Shown here: positions 27,245 to 35,569 of the stretch, one piece after another | Position numbering within the stretch: the first letter of the stretch is position 1 | How the letters are laid out: each line of letters begins with the position of its first letter | DNA from: Streptomyces misionensis | Lineage (GTDB): Bacteria; Actinomycetota; Actinomycetes; Streptomycetales; Streptomycetaceae | Direction of reading: 5' to 3' | Length of the DNA stretch: 64,000 nucleotides | Assembly: GCF_900104815.1 (NCBI RefSeq) | Contig: NZ_FNTD01000004.1 | Coordinates: 6,943,001 to 7,007,000 of the forward strand | Notes under the pieces: generated by a model | The model's input: only the letters and a program-made list of their open reading frames with translations | The model's database searches: none | What the model was told of the DNA's origin: nothing | Translations under genes and position numbers: made by a program

Positions 27245-27421
27245 GGCACGTCCGAGCAGCAGACGGCGACTACGCTCGACCTGCTCAACCGGGCCGACGC
27301 CGTGTCGACCTCGACGAAGGTCAAGACCCTGCACCCCGATTGGGGCGACACCGCCGTAAAGGCCGACGTCGCCGCGATCCTCGCCGACACCGGCGCCGCC
27401 GCCTCCGATCCCGTCGGGCAC
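27245..27421 (+). pseudogene. Phage portal protein fragment (C-terminal region)
   Basis: The frame reads GTSEQQTATTLDLLNRADAV, STSTKVKTLHPDWGDTAVKA and DVAAILADTG. An alternation of this kind (state-changing helix, then a LHPDW turn and an E/D-rich helix) is characteristic of the C-terminus of actinophage SPP1-gp6-like portal proteins. The upstream coding continues in a different frame (about 27160-27246), so it is frameshifted as well as truncated. Assignment is from recall of the family and should be checked. Confidence 0.45.
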
Positions 27422-27489
27422 TTTCCCCTCAACTTTCCGCCGATAGCGAAACCGCAACGGCGACGTAGCTCTTGCCTCAAAGTGCAGCC

Positions 27490-28107
27490 ATGCACCAAGA
27501 ACGAAAACGCGGACGATCCGGCTATGCCCACCCCAGACGGCGACCGCGCCTGCCAGGGCAGCGGACCACACAAGAAGAGATCAGGCGTACCGATGAAAGT
27601 AGAGGGAGCGTCTGGATCAACACTATTTCCGCAGGCATCAGTGCTTTCATCGCAATTCCGGCTCTGATCCTCGCCCTATTGGCGTACGTCGACACGAGAC
27701 AACAAGAGGAGGAAGGGGACATCAAGGAGGCGGCACAGATCAGCTGGTTCGTAGTTTCGAGCCCCGGACCCGCAGATCGGCTGCAAATCGAACTTGAAAA
27801 TCGAAGCCTGCGGCCGATTTACGACCCAATAATCGTTTTACCTCCGGTCACCCAGTTCCTTCGTTTTGCCGAGACTGTAGCGCCCTGCACCAGAATGACC
27901 TATATAATTCCCGAGAAGTTGGCGGAACTCCCCAAGCATGGACACCTAGGGACAGTAGGTTTCCTGTTCTTTCGCGACTCCCTCAACCACTGGTGGGAGA
28001 CCGGTTACAGCGGAGGGTTGAGTAAGGAATCAGGACCTCCTTACGACCCCAATGACCTCAGTTCGCCCGTGGATATGCATCGCGAGGAACTACAGAACTG
28101 CGGATGA
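27490..28107 (+). CDS. Hypothetical membrane-anchored protein inside the prophage remnant
   Basis: About 205 residues from the ATG at 27490 (a TTG at 27472 is also possible). The first ~45 residues are basic. One transmembrane helix follows (IPALILALLAYVDTR region), then a Glu-rich linker and a ~130-residue soluble domain with no motif I know. Base composition is clearly less GC-rich than the rest of the window, which suggests foreign cargo, for example a phage moron gene between portal and capsid genes. Confidence 0.6.
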   Translation: MHQERKRGRSGYAHPRRRPRLPGQRTTQEEIRRTDESRGSVWINTISAGISAFIAIPALILALLAYVDTRQQEEEGDIKEAAQISWFVVSSPGPADRLQIELENRSLRPIYDPIIVLPPVTQFLRFAETVAPCTRMTYIIPEKLAELPKHGHLGTVGFLFFRDSLNHWWETGYSGGLSKESGPPYDPNDLSSPVDMHREELQNCG

Positions 28108-28126
28108 TTGTTCGGGGGTGCGCAGG

Positions 28127-28597
28127 ATGCCGATTCACCCGGGCATGGTCGAACCCCTCGCCGAGCGCACCCGCGTTTTGTACGCAGACGGCGAGAACCG
28201 GCTACTCGGCATCATCGCCCGGCAGCTCGCCGACGGCCTCGACGCCCCAACGTGAGCCGAGCGAAAGCTCGCCGCCGTGCAGGCACTCAGGCGCAGCGCA
28301 CAAGCCGTCGTCGACGGGCTCGGCAAGGCCGTGACCCTGGGCACCGCGCTGCGGGCGCCGAGCTCGGCGCCCTGACGGACCACGCCCGGCAACTGGTCGA
28401 CCAGATCACGCCGAACGCGCAGGCCGTCGACCGCCTCGCCGCCGAGACCGTCATCCGCGTGACCGCGACGCACCGCTCGATTCTGCGCGCCGTCGTCGAC
28501 GGATTCCGCCAGAGCGTCGCGGAGGTCACCGCAACGCCCCTGCTCGGCACCCGGCACCCGCAGGCAGGCCGCGCAGGACGCCATGCGCCGGTTTGCC
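28127..28597 (+). pseudogene. Phage minor capsid protein fragment
   Basis: From an ATG at 28127 the product begins MPIHPGMVEPLAERTRVLYA, the style of phage minor capsid protein 2 encoded downstream of portal genes. A TGA at 28253-28255 interrupts it where Trp (TGG) is expected; the frame then continues with AERKLAAVQALRR, shifts, and resumes with AVDRLAAETVIRVTATHRSI and an LLGT block. It is cut off at 28598 by the ISL3 left end. Nonsense mutation, frameshift and truncation make it non-functional. Confidence 0.5.
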
Positions 28598-30061
28598 GGA
28601 TCTTCGAGCTTGCGTCTGGCTGTAGTCGGCCTGTCGCACCGTCACAGATAATGAATGCGGGGTGAGTTGGGCCCCGGATGCAGGAAGCCCGTGGTCGTGG
28701 GTGATCATGACTGTTCTCTACGCCTGGACACACGGGCTTGGACAACAATACGACGTTGCTGCTCGACCTGGACGGCCTGGCAGTTGAGAAGGTCGAGCGG
28801 CTTGCGGACGGCACCCGGCGGGTGTACCTGACTACCGCGGACGAGGCCGCACGGGCCTGTCCCTCCTGCGGGGTATTCGCCGTGCATGTGAAGGGATTCG
28901 TGCAGACTCGCCCACGGGATCTGCCCTACGGCGAGCGGGGGCTGGAGCTGGTGTGGCGCAAGCGACGCTGGTACTGCACCGAGCCGGCCTGCCCACGCCG
29001 GACCTTCACCGAGCAGGTGCGCCAGGTCCCGGCCGGGGCCCGGATCACCGAGCGACTGCGGAGTGCGGCCGGGCGGCGGGTGTGCGACGCCGGTTCCACC
29101 GTCGTTCAGGCAGCCCGGGACCTGGGCCTGTCCTGGCCCACGGTGATGCACGCCTTCCGCACCGCAGGGCAGGAGGTGAGCGCTGCCGCACTCGAACCGG
29201 TCGACGTCCTTGGGATCGACGAGACCCGGCGGGGCCGCATGCAGTGGCGGCAGAACCCGGAATCAGGTCGGTGGGAGCCCGTGGCGGATCGCTGGCACAC
29301 CGGCTTCGTGGATGCTTTCGGCGTGCAGGGCCTGCTCGGGCAGGTCGAGGGCCGCGCCCCCTCGGACGTGCTGGCCTGGCTCGCCACGACGCCGCTGGCC
29401 TGGCGCCGGCAGATCCGCTACGTCGCGATCGACATGTCCGCCGGCTACCGCGCTGCGATCCGCACCGGGCTACCCCACGCTCAGGTCGTGGTCGACCACT
29501 TCCATGTGGTCCAGCTCGCCAACAAGATGCTCAACATCGTCCGACGCCGGACCACCGCCGCCCTGCGAGGCCGGCGCGGACGGGCCGCCGACCCGGAATG
29601 GAAAGCCAGACGCCGGCTTCTGCGCAACCGCGAGGACCTCACCGACGCCCAGTTCACCACGATGTGGAACGCACTGATCGACGCCGGGACGATCGGGATG
29701 ACGCTGCTGACCGCCTGGATCGCCAAGGAACGGCTGCGGGACCTGCTCGCCTGCGCCCGCACCGGCGTCGGCCGTCACCGCATCGGCCACCTGCGGTTCA
29801 AGTTCCTGACCTGGTGCGCGGACTCCGAGATCCCCGAAGTCCGCCCTGGCCGTCACGGTGGACCGCTGGTGGCCCGAGATCGCCGCATTCCTCGCCACCG
29901 GACACAGCAACGCCAAAAGCGAAGGCATCAACCGTGTGATCAAGCTTGTCGCCCGCGCCGCCCACGGCTTCCGCAACCCCGCCAACCAACGCCTACGCAC
30001 ACGCTGCGTCACCACCCGCCGGGCCCGCGGACACCTCCACCCCGCCTAACTTCGAAGACCC
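28598..30061 (+). mobile_element. ISL3-family insertion sequence (copy 2)
   Basis: About 1.46 kb. The left end GGATCTTCGAGC at 28598 matches the right end (read inward, GGGTCTTCGAAG) at 9-10 of the first 12 positions. It holds one transposase gene, 28738-30049. The left end cuts a phage capsid gene, so the element entered the prophage DNA before the composite moved. Confidence 0.7.
28738..30049 (+). pseudogene. ISL3-family transposase, frameshifted
   Basis: About 435 codons from a TTG at 28738. It has the N-terminal zinc-finger-like CPSCGVFAVHVKG and CTEPACPRRTF motifs, a helix-turn-helix, and the DDE core beginning DVLGIDETRRGRMQW and continuing VAIDMSAGYRAAI and VVDHFHVVQLAN. Compared with copy 1 at 26844-27165, two bases are missing at about 29850 (CCGCCCTGG against CCGCCAACTGG). 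The conserved C-terminus then continues in another frame to the TAA at 30049. Probably inactive unless frameshifted. Confidence 0.8.
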
Positions 30062-30447
30062 GGTGTTGGTACCCGTTCGGCCGGATGCCGACAGGCTTCA
30101 GTGACGGTTGCCCGCGCGTTGGAAAATGCGTACGAGTAGGCATGGTCTTCCGGTCGGCCGTCCCGGATGCATAAATACTTTCTGGTCTCCGACTGCTTAA
30201 CCGTCAGAGCGAAGACATTTTGGAGCCCAGAAACTTCCGAGCGTGCTGATGCGCCAGGTTGGATTCGGAGCCGCGGATTCCCGTCCCGGCATTCCCAAGA
30301 CCCACACCATACGGCAGTCACTTCTGTGTGCGTGTCGTTGACCAGCGTGACGTGGGCAGACCCTTCGTTCGGATCCGAGGTAGTGGCACACGAACAGGCG
30401 AGAAGTGCCATGACAACCAAGACCCCGATCCGCGGGATTTCTTTCAC
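30046..30447 (-). CDS. Small lipoprotein, 3' end altered by the composite insertion
   Basis: 133 residues with a lipoprotein signal: basic MKEIPRIG, hydrophobic core VLVVMALLA and lipobox LLAC. The mature part is Thr/Val-rich with several Cys. Its own C-terminus originally continued past the insertion site: joining 30062 onward to 26834 downward in frame gives a Pro/Thr-rich end stopping at 26810. It follows the RHS gene by 27 nt on the same strand, so it could be an immunity lipoprotein for the RHS C-terminal toxin (inference). Confidence 0.6.
   Translation of the reverse strand: MKEIPRIGVLVVMALLACSCATTSDPNEGSAHVTLVNDTHTEVTAVWCGSWECRDGNPRLRIQPGASARSEVSGLQNVFALTVKQSETRKYLCIRDGRPEDHAYSYAFSNARATVTEACRHPAERVPTPGLRS
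30062..30070. repeat. Right copy of the 9-bp direct repeat flanking the composite element
   Basis: GGTGTTGGT, identical to 26835-26843, directly outside the right ISL3 end. Deleting one repeat and everything between restores a continuous lipoprotein reading frame. Confidence 0.7.
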
Positions 30448-30474
30448 AGTACGCTTTCCTGTTGATGGTGGGGT

Positions 30475-31647
30475 TTATTTCGAAATGTATTCCATCCCGG
30501 GACGGCGGCCCATCATGAATCGAGGGCAGTAGCTGCCATGGATATGTTCGTCGTACGTGTCCTCATGCCTCCACAGATGCCTTCTCTTGAAGTCGTCCAA
30601 GCGTTCGTCGGCTCGAAGTCCGGCTATCTCCAGGGTGAGAAGATAGGAATTCCCCCAGCGGCCGAACCTATGGCGCCTGCGGACATGATAAGCCCCTGCA
30701 TATACGGCATAGGGAGCGATCGCGCCTACAGCAACGACATTGTTCGCCAGCGACTGCACGCGGCGGTTCCGCCACAGGATGCGCGCGAAACGCCAGGAGC
30801 GCCCGTCCAGGTCGAAGTGGTTGATCGGGTCGCCGTTGCAGTACTCGTAGGCGTTGGCCGAGCCGCCGGGAACCGGGTCGGTGGACAGGAAGCGTCCGGT
30901 GCCGGGGTTGTAGAGGCGCACGCCCATGAGGATGAGGCCGGTGGGGGTTTCGCTGGAGCGCTGTTTGCCGCCGACCCAGCCGTAGCGGGTGGCGGGCTGG
31001 TCGGTGCGCGGGTTGCCGTACTCGTCGTAGTCGAGGACGGTCGGCGCGGCGCTGCTGTCGGCGGGCAGTTGCAGGGCGATGTCGCCGTGCAGGTTGGCCA
31101 GCTGGAGGATGACGCCGCCGGTCTTGGTGGTGGTGGCGGTGAGGTTGCCGTCCAGGCCGTCGACGTTGCGGGTCAGCGTTCCGGTGGCCCCGCTGGTGGT
31201 GCAGTCCGTGCCGACGGTGGCGGTGGAGGTGGAGGTGGCGAGGGTCTTGCGGTTGGTGTGCTTGTCGAAGGTGTAGGCGCGGGTGGTGCACACCGCGTCG
31301 GGGGTGGTGTCCTGCACCTGCGACAGGCGTCCGGCCTTGTCGTGGGCGTAGGCCTGGGAGGCTGTGACGCCCGGGGTGCCGGCGTGGGTGGCCCACTGGC
31401 CCTGGGCGGTCTCGGTGATGCTGTCGGCGAGCAGGACGGTGCCGTCGCTGTCGCGTGTGTAGGTGCGGCTGATGGCGGTGCCGTCCGGGTCCTTGGCCTC
31501 GGTCATGGTGTAACCGCCGGGCAGGGTCTGCTCGTTCAGTTCGCCGTCGGCGTCGTAGCGGGCGCCGAAGGTGCCCGCGACCGAGTCGGTCACCGACGTG
31601 GTCAGACCGCGGGGATCGTCCGGACCGTCGGCCGCGAGGCCGGGCAC
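30475..31647 (-). CDS. RHS-repeat polymorphic toxin, C-terminal part (truncated at 5' end)
   Basis: About 390 codons. It has YD/RHS repeats, the RYGWVGGKQRSSETPTGL region and the conserved RHS core end YNPGTGRFLSTDPVPGG with a FDLDG close. A unique tip of ~115 residues follows (RSWRFARILWRNRR to the end), which is where RHS proteins carry their toxin. The N-terminal secretion and plug regions are missing, and an internal block is deleted (its equivalent is at 26604-26846). The toxin type is not recognisable. The first GTG (31647) is a convenient, not a proven, start. Likely a remnant or an orphan toxin cassette. Confidence 0.7.
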   Translation of the reverse strand: MPGLAADGPDDPRGLTTSVTDSVAGTFGARYDADGELNEQTLPGGYTMTEAKDPDGTAISRTYTRDSDGTVLLADSITETAQGQWATHAGTPGVTASQAYAHDKAGRLSQVQDTTPDAVCTTRAYTFDKHTNRKTLATSTSTATVGTDCTTSGATGTLTRNVDGLDGNLTATTTKTGGVILQLANLHGDIALQLPADSSAAPTVLDYDEYGNPRTDQPATRYGWVGGKQRSSETPTGLILMGVRLYNPGTGRFLSTDPVPGGSANAYEYCNGDPINHFDLDGRSWRFARILWRNRRVQSLANNVVAVGAIAPYAVYAGAYHVRRRHRFGRWGNSYLLTLEIAGLRADERLDDFKRRHLWRHEDTYDEHIHGSYCPRFMMGRRPGMEYISK

Positions 31648-32125
31648 GCTTCGCGCGCCGCTCCGCCGGTGAGCTGCAACCGGCCAAGTGCGGGCGCCGC
31701 CACGCAGAGTGAACGATGGGTGTATGGGCCACGCGTCAGCCGGGGATCGCTGCGCCTCCCCGGGCGGTCAAACGTGATCTATACAACTTCCATTGGTTGG
31801 GAAAGGTAACTATCGGTCGACGGGGCCCGCGCCCCGGATGGGCGATAGGTAAACCTCGCATGACGCGAAGAGGGCCGTGGGGTGGCTGGAAACATACACT
31901 CGCCCGGTCGGCGGCGGGGGCGACTGTTGACGCAGAGGCGGAACTGATCCTTTCCTTTATCTGCCTCGCCGGGACCGGGCGGGGCGCTCCTGATGGGGGA
32001 AAGCGCAGTGGGTCATACGCCGTGCGGATTTCTGCTTCCGCATGCTCGCGGGCGCCCCGTGCTTCCATCGCTGTCAGTATTCACTCCCGGCCAGAGATGA
32101 AGACCATTCGTCGACAGGGGAAAGA
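31648..32125. promoter_or_regulatory. Gene-free upstream region of the phosphonate operon
   Basis: About 480 bp with no credible gene. It is locally less GC-rich around 31780-31830 and 31925-31965, where the promoter of the 12-gene operon starting at 32126 should lie. No clear -10/-35 pair could be chosen. The left part borders the RHS truncation point. Confidence 0.4.
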
Positions 32126-33046
32126 GTGAGTATCTCCACCATAGGCAACGAGACCCGTTTGGCGGCGCTTCGGGATTATTTCGCCCGAGAAAAGCCCGTG
32201 CGCATCGTCGAAGTGCACAGTCCGCTGGCCGCCGTCATCGCGGAACATGCCCAGGGAAAGGGCCCCGACAAAAGGGAGTTCCACGGGTTCTGGTCGAGTT
32301 CGCTGACCGACTCGGCACTGCGCGGACTCCCGGACATCGAACTGCTCGACATGGAACTGCGGCTGTCCTGGATCGACCAGATCTTCTCCGTGAGCACGCT
32401 GCCCCTCGTCATGGACGGGGACACCGGAGGACAGACGCTCCACTTCGAACACATGGTCAAGGCGATGGAACGCCGCGGTGTCTCGGCCGTGGTGATCGAG
32501 GACAAGGCCGGGGAGAAACGGAACTCCCTGCTGCCGGGTGACGGGCTGCACACGATGGCCCGGGTCGACGAGTTCTGCGAGAAGATCTCCCGCGGAAAGG
32601 CCGCCCAGTCCTCCACCGACTTCATGATCATCGCGCGGCTGGAGGGGCTCATCACCGGCCTGCCGCGACAGGAGATCCTGGACCGTGCCGCCGCCTACGT
32701 GGCGGCCGGAGCGGACGGTCTGGTGCTCCACAGCCGCAGCTCGGACGAGGCGCCCCTGCTCGACCTGGCCCGGGAGCTGCGCAGACGGCACCCGGGCACC
32801 CCCCTGGTGGCGATCCCCACGGCCTACCCGTCCGTGACCGAGGAAGAACTCCACGCGGCGGGCTTCGACCTGATCATCTACGCCAACCAGATGCTCCGCG
32901 CGGCGACCAGGGCGATGGAGGAGGTCAGCCACCGCATCCTCGACCACGGCCGCGCCCTGGAAGCCGGCGAGATGTGCATCGAGACCTCGAAGCTCCTGTC
33001 GATGCCCGACGACAAGAGGCCCATCGTGCGTGCCCCGCGCAACTGA
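32126..33046 (+). CDS. pepM: Phosphoenolpyruvate phosphomutase
   Basis: 306 residues from a GTG at 32126 (AGGGGAAAGA just upstream). The isocitrate-lyase/PEP-mutase fold carries EDKAGEKRNS at residues 125-134, which is the diagnostic EDK-X5-NS loop separating PEP mutases from C-C lyases. The metal-site strand MDGDTGG and a RLEGLITG strand are also present. It converts phosphoenolpyruvate to phosphonopyruvate, forming the C-P bond that starts nearly all phosphonate natural products. There is no phosphonopyruvate decarboxylase beside it, so the equilibrium is probably pulled by the condensing enzyme two genes downstream. First gene of the operon. Confidence 0.95.
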   Translation: MSISTIGNETRLAALRDYFAREKPVRIVEVHSPLAAVIAEHAQGKGPDKREFHGFWSSSLTDSALRGLPDIELLDMELRLSWIDQIFSVSTLPLVMDGDTGGQTLHFEHMVKAMERRGVSAVVIEDKAGEKRNSLLPGDGLHTMARVDEFCEKISRGKAAQSSTDFMIIARLEGLITGLPRQEILDRAAAYVAAGADGLVLHSRSSDEAPLLDLARELRRRHPGTPLVAIPTAYPSVTEEELHAAGFDLIIYANQMLRAATRAMEEVSHRILDHGRALEAGEMCIETSKLLSMPDDKRPIVRAPRN

Positions 33047-33063
33047 CCACCGGAGCCCACCAG

Positions 33064-34416
33064 ATGCCCGCACAGCGCAGGGAACAGATGGTCATGGGTG
33101 CCTACGTGTCGTACGGCACCGGCCACCACGCCGCCTCGTGGCGGCATCCCGCAAGCGACACCACCGCCACGCGCAACCTCGACCACTACGTCGAGGTGAC
33201 CCGCCTGGCCGAGCGCCACCTGTTCGACACGCTGTTCCTGTCCGACGCCCCGGCCGTGTTCAACGACGACCGAGCCGGCTTCGGCGGACGGGTGACCTTC
33301 TTCGAACCGCTCACCCTGCTGAGCGCGCTGGCCATGGTCAGCCGGGACATAGGCCTGGTGGCGACGTCCTCGACGACGTACAAGGAGCCGTACAACCTCG
33401 CCCGCGAGTACGCCAGCCTCGACATCATCTCGCGGGGGCGCGCCGCCTGGAACCTGGTGACCACGTCGAAGCTCGCGGCGGCCGCGAACTTCGGGATGCC
33501 GGCCCACCCCGCGCACGCCGAGCGTTACCAGCGGGCGGACGAGTTCATCGACATCGTCCGCGGGCTCTGGGACACCTGGGAGGACGACGCGTTCCCCGCC
33601 GACAAGGCGCGGGGCCGGTTCTACGACCCCGCCAAACGGCACAAGGTCCGGCATCGCGGCAAGGTCTTCTCGCTGGACGCGGAACTCAACGTCTCACGGC
33701 CACCACAGGGCCACCCGGTCATCGTGCAGGCCGGATCGTCCGAGGCGGGCCGTGAACTGGCCGCGCGGACCGCCGAGATGGTTTTCACGGCCCAGTCGGA
33801 CCTGGACTCCGCCGTCGTGTTCGCGAAGGACCTCGACCGGCGCGCGTCCCGCTACCCGAGGCTGAACCCGGGCATCATCATCCTTCCCGGCCTCACCGTG
33901 TACGCGGGCGAGACCGGGAAAGAGGCCCAGGAGAAGGTCGAGGAACTGCAGTCGCTCATCCGGCCGGAGTTCGGCCTGAGCATGCTCTCGGATCTCGTCG
34001 GCGGATTCGACCTGTCCGGGTGCGACATCGAAGGGCCGCTGCCGAAGCTGCCGCCCAGCAACGCGAACACCAGCCGCCGCGCGCTGATAGAGAAACTCGC
34101 CTACGAGGACGGCCTGAACATACGCCAGCTGTACGAGAGGATGACCACTTCCCGTGGCCACATGACTCTCATCGGCAGCTATGACACGGTCACCGACGAA
34201 ATCGTCAGGTGGTTCGAGAACGGTGCCGCCGACGGATTCAACATCATGCCGCCGCTGCTCCCGGAAAGCCTCGTCGACTTCTCCGAGAACATTCTTCCCC
34301 GGCTCCAGCACAGGGGAGTCTTCAAACGCCGGTACCAGCCCGGGACCCTGCGCGACAAGCTGGGGCTGCGGCGCCCCGAGAACCAGTCACGCGACCGAGA
34401 ACGTCACCACTCCTGA
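33064..34416 (+). CDS. FMN-dependent luciferase-like monooxygenase (NtaA/SnaA/DszA family)
   Basis: 450 residues. It shows family features: an N-terminal strand MGAYVSYGTGHHAASW, TFFEPLTLLSALAMVS, the LDIISRGRAAWNLVTT block, VIVQAGSSEAGRELAA and a C-terminal FNIMPPLLP. Such enzymes use reduced FMN from a separate reductase to oxidise a substrate carbon. In the pantaphos pathway a flavin monooxygenase is thought to hydroxylate the phosphonate-bearing carbon, and the same is likely here. No flavin reductase is encoded in the operon, so it would have to come from elsewhere. It lies 17 bp after pepM. Confidence 0.9.
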   Translation: MPAQRREQMVMGAYVSYGTGHHAASWRHPASDTTATRNLDHYVEVTRLAERHLFDTLFLSDAPAVFNDDRAGFGGRVTFFEPLTLLSALAMVSRDIGLVATSSTTYKEPYNLAREYASLDIISRGRAAWNLVTTSKLAAAANFGMPAHPAHAERYQRADEFIDIVRGLWDTWEDDAFPADKARGRFYDPAKRHKVRHRGKVFSLDAELNVSRPPQGHPVIVQAGSSEAGRELAARTAEMVFTAQSDLDSAVVFAKDLDRRASRYPRLNPGIIILPGLTVYAGETGKEAQEKVEELQSLIRPEFGLSMLSDLVGGFDLSGCDIEGPLPKLPPSNANTSRRALIEKLAYEDGLNIRQLYERMTTSRGHMTLIGSYDTVTDEIVRWFENGAADGFNIMPPLLPESLVDFSENILPRLQHRGVFKRRYQPGTLRDKLGLRRPENQSRDRERHHS

Positions 34417-34430
34417 AAGGGAAGACCATC

Positions 34431-35561
34431 ATGCGCGATGACCTGATCCTTGAGGACACCACCCTGCGCGACGGCGAGCAGACCCCCGGGGTGGCCCTGT
34501 CGGCGGAGAAGAAGGTCAAGATCTTCAACGCCCTCGTCGACGCCGGCGTGCGCTGGATCGAACCCGGCATCCCCACGATGGGCGGCGAGGAGGTCAGGGC
34601 CCTCAAGGAAATGCTCGAGCGCCGCGACGAGGTCACCCTCATCGGCTGGAACCGCGGTGTGCGCAGTGACGTGCAGAAGAGCATCGACCTGGGCTTCCGG
34701 GCCGTGCACATCGGCCTGCCCACCTCCGACAACCACCTGAAGAACTCGGTGCGCAGGGACCGCGCGTGGCTGCTGTCCACCGCCCAGGACATGGTCAAGA
34801 TGGCCAAGGACCAGGGCTGCTTCGTCAGCATCAGCGCGGAGGACATCGGGCGCACCGAGCCCGAGTTCCTCAAGGAGTACGCCGTCGCCGTCGCCGAGGC
34901 GGGCGCGGACCGGCTGCGCCTGTCCGACACCATCGGCATCCTGTCGCCCAGCCAGTACGCCGAACGGGTACGCGCCATCACCGGGGTCTGCGACATCGAC
35001 CTCCAGGCGCACTGCCACAACGACTTCGGGATGGCGGTGGCCAACACGCTGGCCGCCATCGAGGCCGGGGTGCGGTACTTCCACGTGACGGTCAACGGCA
35101 TCGGCGAGCGGGCCGGCATGGCGGACCTCGCCCAGGTGGTGATGAGCCTGCTCCAGTGGTACGACGTCGACCTCGGCATCGACACCAGCCGGCTCACCGC
35201 GCTGTCCCGCCTGGTCTCCCACGCCTGCGGCTTCCCCTCCTCGCCGTGGCAGCCGATCGTGGGCCCCAACGTCTTCGCGCACGAGTCCGGCATCCACACC
35301 ACCGGCATGCTCCGGGACTCCTCCACGTTCGAGCCCTTTCCCCCGGACCGGGTCGGCGGCGAGCGCAAGCTCCTCGTGGGCAAGCACTCCGGCCGCGGTG
35401 TGATCGCCCACGCGCTCGGCGAGGACGGTGCCGACCTGGAGGCGGACGTGCTGGACGAGCTGCTGCGGGAGGTGCGGGCCGAGGCCATCGCCACCGGTGG
35501 CACCGTCCCCGCGCACCGGCTGCGCGAGATGGCCGGCAAGGCCCGCGCCGCGCAGCGCTGA
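34431..35561 (+). CDS. 2-phosphonomethylmalate synthase-like (homocitrate/isopropylmalate synthase family)
   Basis: 376 residues. DTTLRDGEQTPG near the N-terminus and HCHNDFG (His194 and His196 as metal ligands) define the LeuA/homocitrate-synthase TIM barrel; GKHSGRG near the end is the usual C-terminal motif. The regulatory LeuA domain is absent, as in FrbC and HvrC. With PEP mutase next door and isomerase subunits following, it most likely condenses acetyl-CoA with phosphonopyruvate to give 2-phosphonomethylmalate. That assignment is from context and family; the sequence alone cannot exclude homocitrate synthase. Confidence 0.88.
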   Translation: MRDDLILEDTTLRDGEQTPGVALSAEKKVKIFNALVDAGVRWIEPGIPTMGGEEVRALKEMLERRDEVTLIGWNRGVRSDVQKSIDLGFRAVHIGLPTSDNHLKNSVRRDRAWLLSTAQDMVKMAKDQGCFVSISAEDIGRTEPEFLKEYAVAVAEAGADRLRLSDTIGILSPSQYAERVRAITGVCDIDLQAHCHNDFGMAVANTLAAIEAGVRYFHVTVNGIGERAGMADLAQVVMSLLQWYDVDLGIDTSRLTALSRLVSHACGFPSSPWQPIVGPNVFAHESGIHTTGMLRDSSTFEPFPPDRVGGERKLLVGKHSGRGVIAHALGEDGADLEADVLDELLREVRAEAIATGGTVPAHRLREMAGKARAAQR

Positions 35562-35569
35562 GGGCCGAG

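Larger units (their letters stand above)
26844..30061. mobile_element. Composite structure with inverted ISL3-type ends carrying prophage fragments
   Basis: The left edge GGGTCTTCGAAGTTAGG at 26844 and the right edge CCTAACTTCGAAGACCC ending at 30061 are perfect inverted copies of an ISL3 right end. The outer flanks carry a 9-bp direct repeat. Inside are a truncated ISL3 copy (minus), a phage portal fragment, a membrane-protein gene, a phage minor-capsid fragment and a nearly full ISL3 copy (plus). The unit appears to have moved as one piece into the 3' end of the lipoprotein gene at 30447. Confidence 0.7.

Noticed and set aside
28253-28255. A second selenocysteine codon in the phage capsid fragment
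   Set aside because: No SECIS-like hairpin follows, Trp is expected there, and the gene is frameshifted and truncated anyway.
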